Shown here: positions 57,662-64,000 of the stretch, piece after piece
How the letters are laid out: the number at the start of each line of letters is the position of its first letter
Numbering within the stretch: position 1 is the stretch's first letter
Source: Microglena sp. YARC
Taxonomy: Eukaryota > Chlorophyta > Chlorophyceae > Chlamydomonadales > Chlamydomonadaceae
Assembly (NCBI GenBank): GCA_022414725.1
Contig: CM039464.1
Span: forward strand, 6,314,814-6,378,813
Direction: 5' to 3'
Length of the DNA: 64,000 bases
The notes under the pieces: model-generated
Databases searched by the model: none
What the model saw: only the letters and a program-made list of their open reading frames with translations
Told to the model about the DNA's origin: nothing
Made by a program: the position numbers and the translations under genes

Positions 57662-58042
57662 ATGAAAGAAATGTTACCAACATACAACGGCATTTTGCTG
57701 CAATTCGAGGATCATTTTGAAGCATGGGTACCTGATGTGATGGGGGCGTACTCTTGCGGAGCGACTGCTGAAGAGGCTTCTTCAGAAGTGCGCGAGCAGC
57801 TGTACACAGTGCTAAAGGATTTGTCAAGGAGCGGTTGCACGTTCCCTCAGCCCTCGTCAGCAAGCCTTGCCCAAAGGAAGGCAAGGAACATTCTGCTTGA
57901 GTTGCAGGAGCTTGGCGAAGCACCGCAGGTGGTGCTGTCGCAAACAACCTTGGTGGTAACACCACACTACCAGGATGACGCCGCTGCCTGCACGGGCTCA
58001 GCTGGTGTGCGCAGCCCACCCAAACACTACAAAGCTCTGTGA
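57662..58042 (+). CDS. HicB-like domain protein, 126 aa
   Basis: Residues 8-65 fit the HicB-type RNase H-like fold: YNGILLQFEDHFEAWVPDVM, then CGATAEEASSEVREQL and GCTFPQP, matching the usual pattern of a Tyr-initiated strand, vPdlxG, GxTxxEA and a final PxP. In bacteria HicB is the antitoxin of HicA; no HicA-like double-stranded-RNA-binding partner is seen here. Such domains also occur alone. ATG 57662 or 57671 may be the start. Confidence 0.5.
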   Translation: MKEMLPTYNGILLQFEDHFEAWVPDVMGAYSCGATAEEASSEVREQLYTVLKDLSRSGCTFPQPSSASLAQRKARNILLELQELGEAPQVVLSQTTLVVTPHYQDDAAACTGSAGVRSPPKHYKAL

Positions 58043-58245
58043 GTTGAAGGTTGAGATGGTTGCGTGCAAGCCAGTTGTCTTACATCCTTCTTTTGTTACT
58101 GCAGGCGCTGCAACTGAGGTTACAAGCTGCTTCTGTTGCGCAAGGTTTCAGCTAGCTCACTGCTTTGCAACTTCATGCCAGTTTGGGTCAATGGAGACTG
58201 CAGAATTCCTAGGAGACAAGGGCAACACTCACTTGCCATCATAAT

Positions 58246-58806
58246 CTAAGAGCGGCGCAGAGAGATGGTGCCCTGCCTGTAGTCGACAGTGACCACCGCT
58301 CCGATGGAGGTGAGGTAGTCAGCACCAAGCACCGGGATGTCAGGGTGGTTGCCATCTTGGGCACACAGTTGCACATGGCAGCGGACGCCATTGATGAATC
58401 CACGCGTTGCCTGTGGTGGCACCACATCTGATCCCAGCGCGCTGAAGGCGGTGGGGCTGAGCTCACACATGGGGGCACCCGTGTCCACCAGATAGATGAC
58501 ATTTACGCACGGCATACTTGCGCGCAGCTGGGTCGGCAGGCACACAAGCGGGCGCTTGCACGGACCCCACAGCACGCCCTCCACCGGCCACACCCCTCCT
58601 TCCTCGACTGCAGGTGTTGCTGACAGGTACTTGACATCAAGAAGGCCAGATGCCTGCTGGTACAAGTTGAGCTCTTTGAGGTCTTGCAACATTGACCCCT
58701 CCTGCGCTTCGGGAGACGAAAGGGGGCTGTCTTGTACGATGTTGTATGGGCCAGCGCTGAACATTCTCCTTGTAATGGTAGTGAGAGGAATAATCATGCC
58801 GTCCAA
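58246..58806 (-). pseudogene. second copy of the retropepsin-like gene, 5' truncated
   Basis: Nearly identical to 48970-49532 (LVDTGAPMCELSPTAF is present) but in the reverse orientation and without the first 60 residues. It begins with MDGMIIPL at 58806, directly next to the truncated nuclease-like copy on the other strand. A head-to-head fusion of two truncated genes results. Confidence 0.7.
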
Positions 58807-58817
58807 ACACGAGAGCC

Positions 58818-59636
58818 GTCCACATCGACCTGAGGTTCAATGACCTTCCTATCAGCTGCCTGGACGTACTCATGTCAGCAGCTGTGTGCGTTGGGAACAA
58901 TGGATTCGAATTTGTAGCTTTCCTTAAGGAGCTGGAGCGAATGGGTGCATTGGAGCTGTTTGAGACTGACCGCATCACGCTTGGTTGGACACCCCAAGAC
59001 ATCCAGACTGGGCAGCTCGCAGCAAGTGCTTTGAAGGAGGATCGGGTGCTGCAGCTGGCCGAGGCGATGGCAGCTATGCAGAAGGAGCACAGCATCTCCT
59101 TCCAGAAGGAAGAGACACTTCGCAACCGTGTGCTGACGTTGGAGGGATACAACAGCAACCAGGACAAGTCCCTTGAGCATGCTGTGACTGATGAAGTAGA
59201 TGACCACATGCAGGTCCACATGCATTATAAGCTGGAGGAGAGGGAGCACCGATTCCGCATTTGGGACAGCCAAGGGTCAGAAGTCGGCGAGGTCGATGGA
59301 CTGCTCACTTACACAGCTGGACCAGGATGCAAGGGGCCAAGCAATGTGGTGGTGGTCGTTGAGGTCAAGTCCAACATGACCGACGAGGAGTATGAGAAGA
59401 TTCAGAGAAACATCCGCACTTTGCAGGGCGCCATCTCGGCGGGACCTGCAACTGCTGGGGCCACAAAGTTCCGGCGGCAGCAGGCATCCCTTGCTCAGCT
59501 GCAGGGCCACAAGTTACTGGTGGCCATATGCGCCCCGGTAGTGCCGCGCTCGGTGGAGGCTGCAGCAGTGCAGGCTCGGCAACTCGTCGTGCAGCTCGCC
59601 CGGTCACACCAGTCCATTATCCTTTTCGTAGTGTAG
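58818..59636 (+). pseudogene. second copy of the PD-(D/E)XK-like gene, 5' truncated
   Basis: Matches 51,500-52,330 (inverse orientation) from IDLRFNDLPISCLDVL on. A 21-bp deletion removes seven residues (KRFLCND in the other copy). GEVDGLLTY and VVVVEVKSNMT are kept. After AQLARS the match ends and the frame runs to 59636. There is no ATG before the homologous part. Confidence 0.7.
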
Positions 59637-59640
59637 GTTA

Positions 59641-59921
59641 CAATCATCACCAATCAGCTCCAGGTCCGAGTGGAGGCGATCGACAACAACGTTGCAAAGA
59701 TCTATACCACAGATGAGAACGGCAACCCGCTGCCGATGCCTGTAAACGTCTCATTGCGCACCGGAGCGGATGTGAACGTCCCAGTCTACAACAATGAGTT
59801 CCTCATCGTGTGGATTGAAAGCTACGTGCTGGCTGTCGGTGGCGTCGACATCCTGTGGCTCCACAACCAGAAGCAGCAGGCCTTCTCTGCTAGCAACGGC
59901 ATCACGGCTTTCTCACTGTAA
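59641..59921 (+). pseudogene. beta-rich protein fragment without ATG
   Basis: A TGTAGGTTACAATC leader, as in 50279 and 54070 but with ATC in place of ATG, precedes an open frame (TNQLQVRVEAIDNNVAKIY and later LIVWIESYVLAVGGVDIL) to a TAA at 59919-59921. It looks like a small beta protein that has lost its start codon. Its last 50 bases recur near 54,619. Confidence 0.5.
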
Positions 59922-60817
59922 ACGTAGTGTGCTTTGAGCGAGTGAGCGACACTCGAAAGGTGCCAGATTGCAAGTTATGTAACTGCAATTGTCATAACAA
60001 CAAGCACAAAAAGACAAACAATTTACAGTGATTGAACTGATAAACATTGTTACGAGTATATGTAATCATTTTCAGGCAGTTGAAATCCGCCCCTTGATTG
60101 CCTGGACCGCCGCTGCACTTCTTAGCATAGCGTCGCAACCCACATGAAAGCCGAAAAAACAACGGCCCGATGAGCAGCCAAGCGGCTGTTGCTAGCCATT
60201 GGTGGTCTAGGATAATGCTCTCGTACACATACACATCTGGCGGTGGGTAAGTTAAGGCATTAGCGTTGCTGTCAATTGATGCCATACGGCTGCGTACAGC
60301 ATGCCATTTACTATATCGTGCAATCGCAGACAACTCCAGCGCTGCAAGCGCGCTAGCTAGCTGGTCAGCAGGCCAGCTGCTCATCTGCCATGGAGCTCCC
60401 GTCGACACCGATCGTCAAGTGTAGAACTACAGTTCCAAGGAGAGTTGTTTGTGATGTCAGGTCCAGAGCCAGGTGTACAAGCGCTGCTGCATGTGCAGCC
60501 TTGCAGATCTCATCAATACTTGCTGATTGGGATGCCATTGCATGAGCATCAACTCAACACACCACCAGTGCTACGCCCCGGAAGGCTGGCCTTGACTCCA
60601 TGCACCAAGGCGTTGCGCCTGTGAACAGCACATAGATGCATGCCATGCCGGTTACCAATGCAGTCTCTGACGCACAAGTAGGCAGGCATGTAATGCAACA
60701 TATGCCCAGAATGTTGTATTTGCCCCATGCTGCTTGCAACATCCGAGTCTGCACTTTCACGGTTTCACCCCAAACAACACAGAGAATGGCAACAAGTGCA
60801 GCCTCGTTACCTCTGCT
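59922..60817. other. repeats and non-coding DNA
   Basis: The AAGTTATGTAACTGCAATTG to TTTTCAGGCAGTTGAAATCC block lies at about 59,970-60,097. The rest shows no gene I can support. Confidence 0.55.
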
Positions 60818-61192
60818 TCAACGGCTACTCAGAGCCATGGACAGTGTTGTCTCCACTGCGGAGACGACATATTGACTCGGCAGCATTGCTCCATAATGAT
60901 CCCCGGCAGTGTTTATGATCTTGTCGCTCAGCTCGCGGGTGAGCCCATACTGCTGCAACTCAGCAAGAGGGTCATCTGTGTAGTTGAACTTCGTCTCGCA
61001 GTGCTGGACATATAGGCGCAGCACATCCGACCAGTTGCTGCTGTTGGCCAAACCTGCGTCAATGCTGCGCACCCAATCCTGAAAGGGTTCAGGCTGCAGA
61101 CCGATCTGATGCAGGAACTCGCGAGATGCGCCACCGGGCGAAGGCCACGGGCCGAACAGGACAAATGTGGAGAACTGCGTCATTAAGCACAA
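60818..61192 (-). CDS. possible exon, unknown protein
   Basis: A minus frame encodes FGPWPSPGGASREFLHQIG and WVRSIDAGLANSSNWSDVL, helical and protein-like, ending at 60818. The first 15 codons overlap a dispersed repeat (GAGAACTGCGTCATTAAGCA), so only 60818 to about 61150 is likely coding. Splice sites not defined. Confidence 0.3.
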   Translation of the reverse strand: MCLMTQFSTFVLFGPWPSPGGASREFLHQIGLQPEPFQDWVRSIDAGLANSSNWSDVLRLYVQHCETKFNYTDDPLAELQQYGLTRELSDKIINTAGDHYGAMLPSQYVVSAVETTLSMALSSR

Positions 61193-63064
61193 GCAGCTAG
61201 CTCTTACAACATATTAGCCAATGCAACGCACCAGCAGAGTTGAGCTGTGAATGCCTTCGACGTCGCCTGTGTGTTGGCCATGCTCTTCAGGCGGGAACGT
61301 ACCGAACTGCGGTGAGCATGACACCCAGATTCGGAGCGGCAGGTCACATCAACTGTACCTGCTGCTGGAGCAACATGATCGTAGGTTAGGCAAGATTGAA
61401 GTGCAACAATTTATTTCACTAAACTAGAAGGCAAAAGGGCAGCGATGTGGTTCCCTGTCACTCTGCACATACGAGTTAGAGTGCATGGTTGTACATGTTA
61501 TGTGGCGAGATGTTTTCATCGATGTGTTGCAGACAAAAGTGAAGCCAAATCAAATCAAATCAAAAACCTGTCAAGGTTTCCACGTTGCGAACTGTATGCC
61601 ACAAAAGTGTCAAATATTACAACTCCATCGTTGGTAATTTCACAAAACTTCTGTAAAATAAAAAGTCCACACTTTTGTTTGCGATCAAGCAACATGTTTG
61701 ACAACGTCTGTTCGCAGGTTCGCCCAAGCCGCGTGAGCGCGATCGTAACGCCGGGCCAAACTCGCCGATGTATCCGACATGTGGCGCAGTGTTGCAGACA
61801 TACGTTTTACAAGAAAACATTGCGGATCAAGGCTTGGGCGCGAGAAGTGGCAAACTGCAGGGCGGGGAGGCTCGTGGGCGCTGGCTGGGGCGCATGGTGG
61901 TGGGCTTGAACATGCCAGATTGCACGTGCCACGACAGACGCTCGCAGTCCCAAATGCAAAAGTATTTCTGTTTAAAAATTAACAAAAGTTTTTTGAAACA
62001 GAGAATGCCATCGCAGAACAAGTTTGTGCAAAAGTATTTGTTTTTACCATTGCGGCGAACTCCTTTGTTCATGTTCGCAGATTTGTCCAGTTCCACGAAC
62101 ATGCACAGGCGGGAATTTCCATTGAACGATCGTTTGCATTCGTAATTGGAAACATCATTTCAGATTCCCCTGTGTACAGTCCGAATACATCGAGACCTTG
62201 TGGTTTCGCAAGCTGCACGACCAACCGATTGTTTTTTCTGATACAAAACACATCACACAACAAGTTTGTGCATCAGTTTTGTTTTCCACATTGCGATCAA
62301 CGGTATGCAAAGGCTTGGGCGCGAGGGGTGGCAAACTGTAGGGCCGGGAGGCTGGTGGGCGCTAGCCTCGCCGAAGTGCCGCTGTGTTTTCACATTAACA
62401 TCGCCGCGACACACAACAAGTTTGCGCAGAATCCCAAATGCAAAAGTGTCATATTTGACATGTTGGTTGTTGACTTTTTTACAAAAGTATTTGTATTTAC
62501 AACAGGCCATCGCAAAACAGTTGCGATCAACATCGCTTTGCACACATGTTTGACAAGGCTTGGGCGCAAGGAGGTGGCAAACTGCAGGGCGGGGAGGCTG
62601 GTGCATGGTGGTGGGCTTGAACATGCCAGACTGCACGTGCCACGGCAATGAGGCATCACGTTGCAGGAGGTTGGGGCATGGCGGACAGACGCTCGTTGTC
62701 CCAAATGCAAAAGTATTTATGTTTCAAAGTTAACATCGTTGTGTTGCAGACAAAAATTTGCTTAAACAGAGAATGCCATCGCAGAACAAGTTTGTGCAGA
62801 ATCCCAAATGCAAAAGGGTACACAACTCCGTTGTTGGCAAGTGTGCACAACTTTTGTGATACAAGGAAGCCGCAAGGAAACACTTTTGTCTTTGAGCGAT
62901 CATATGTTTGCGATCAACATCGCTTTGCGGTCACAACAACTTGATGTCCCAAAAGTGTCAAATATTACAACTCCGTTGTTGGTAATTTCACAAAACTTCT
63001 GTAATATTAAAAGTCCACAAGGAAATACTTTTGTTTGCGATCAACATCGCTTTGCGATCACAAT

Positions 63065-63260
63065 CCACATCCACGGACGCCCTGGCGGTACAGGTGTACA
63101 ACGCCCGCAAAGAGGCCTTGTAGCTTTGCATTGTAGCAGAAAAAACATTTGGTGGCATGAGGACAATCGGTTAGTCGTGCAGCTTGCGAAACCACAAGGT
63201 CTCGATTTATTCGAACCGGGAATCTGAAATGATGTTTCATTTAAGTGTTCCGCCAACTGT
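63065..63260 (+). repeat. Fanzor-element 3' fragment and terminus, inverted copy
   Basis: Reads TDALAVQVYNARKEA in a plus frame (63,074-63,118), then a MRTIG-TAG end, the conserved GCAGCTTGCGAAACCACAAG, TGAAATGATGTTTCA and the terminus ATTTAAGTGTTCCGCCAA. This is the reverse complement of 39,657-39,745 and shows that the terminus directly follows the Fanzor-like frame in two independent places. Confidence 0.7.
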
Positions 63261-63422
63261 ATGCAGCACATGAAGACCGATCTTGAGGCATCCATCAGCC
63301 AAGCCATCGTCAATTTGGAGAGCAGCAACGATCGTATAATTGAGAAGGCGGTTGCTGAGATGAGGCTGAGCAATGAGTGGGCTATATCCAAGACCAACTT
63401 GAACTTCCTGTGGCTGCAGTAG
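63261..63422 (+). CDS. short coiled-coil protein, 53 aa
   Basis: ATG 63261 lies at the edge of the element terminus. The frame MQHMKTDLEASISQAI and further helical residues ends at TAG 63420-63422. It could be a fragment of a larger gene. No family recognised. Confidence 0.35.
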   Translation: MQHMKTDLEASISQAIVNLESSNDRIIEKAVAEMRLSNEWAISKTNLNFLWLQ

Positions 63423-64000
63423 CATCGTGCTCACCGTGGTATCAGCTGCGCCAGACAGCATTGTCAGCCCACTTGTGTCTCAAGTGAAACGCATGCGCGT
63501 TAACATCGTCATTGCAGACATTGCACAGAATCCCAAATGCAAAAGTGTCATATTTGACATGTTGGTTGTTGACTTTTCTGCAAAAGTTTTGTTTTTACCA
63601 CTGCGGCGAACTCCTTTGTTCCTGTTTGCAGATTATTCCACGAACATGTACAGGCGGGAATTTCCATGGGCGCGAGGGGTGGCAAACTGCAGGGCGGGGA
63701 GGCTGGTGGGCGCTGGCTAGGGCGCATGGTGGTGGGCTTGAACATGCCACGGCAATGAGGCATCACGTTGCAGGAGGTTGGGGCATGGCGGACAGACGCT
63801 CGCAGGCCCAAATGCAAAAGTATTTCTGTTTCAAAGTTAACATCGTTATGTTTGTAATTGCAGACAAAAGTTTGTTTAAACAGAGAATGCCATCGCATAA
63901 CAAATTTGTGCAGAATCCCAAATGCAAAAGTGTACACAACTTCTGTAATATCAAAAGTCCACGTGGAAATACTTTTGTCTTTGAGCGATCATATGTTTGC

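Larger units (their letters stand above)
61193..64000. repeat. dispersed repeat cluster with CCCAAATGCAAAAGT modules
   Basis: A block with GGCAAACTGCAGGGCGGGGA, GGTGGGCTTGAACATGCCA and CCCAAATGCAAAAGT recurs near 61,846, 62,325, 62,575 and 63,680. The module CCCAAATGCAAAAG is present at least seven times. Reading frames here vary from copy to copy and are not supported, except a short coiled-coil frame at 63261. Confidence 0.75.

Noticed and set aside
1..64000. tRNA or rRNA genes
   Set aside because: None could be recognised by eye; a covariance search would be needed to exclude them.

Overview
The window is best read as a junction between a decaying, endogenised giant virus (Nucleocytoviricota) and a repeat-rich eukaryotic genome, most likely a green alga. 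Positions 1 to about 39,600 are gene-dense on both strands, intron-free, with short AT-rich spacers, convergent gene ends that overlap by a few bases, and typical giant-virus functions: both ribonucleotide reductase subunits, a TFIIB-like factor, a YqaJ-type exonuclease, a DEAD-box helicase, a Dam-type DNA methylase, a TGS1-like cap methyltransferase, a tyrosine recombinase, several fibre-like structural proteins and many small membrane proteins. No major capsid protein, DNA polymerase or packaging ATPase lies in the window, so the virus family cannot be fixed from it.

The viral block looks dead or dying. At least nine in-frame stop codons (TAA, TAG and TGA alike) interrupt seven otherwise continuous genes, and frameshifts break TFIIB, Dam, the DEAD helicase, a two-part unknown protein and a large surface glycoprotein. 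The large ribonucleotide reductase gene has both a nonsense codon and a deleted C-terminus. Other genes (small reductase subunit, a class III guanylate cyclase, YqaJ, TGS1-like, the 1162-residue fibre) are open end to end.

Layout of the viral block: 0-8 kb membrane and fibre genes; 8-14 kb nucleotide metabolism and cyclase; 14-21 kb exonuclease, unknown proteins, TFIIB; 21-31 kb MIF4G-like protein, EamA-like transporter, giant fibre, Dam, recombinase; 31-39.6 kb a 498-residue protein, DEAD helicase, a glycoprotein with about thirty 105-bp proline-rich repeats, and the TGS1-like enzyme.

From 39.6 to 41.4 kb lies a boundary zone with the C-terminal remnant of a Fanzor/TnpB-like transposon protein and its terminal sequence. 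That terminus recurs at about 40.9, 44.6, 53.2, 62.1 and 63.2 kb. From 41.4 to 44.3 kb a host gene with canonical spliceosomal introns is encoded on the minus strand; it contains a tandem array of six near-identical 57-bp exons. From 44.3 kb to the end the DNA is mostly dispersed repeats, but it also carries small, compact, partly overlapping genes (coiled-coil proteins, a retropepsin-like protease, a PD-(D/E)XK-like protein, a HicB-like domain). Several exist in two rearranged copies and three share a common leader just before the start codon. These look like remains of a second, smaller virus-like or transposon-like element family.

All functional calls come from motif recognition by eye; no database search was possible.
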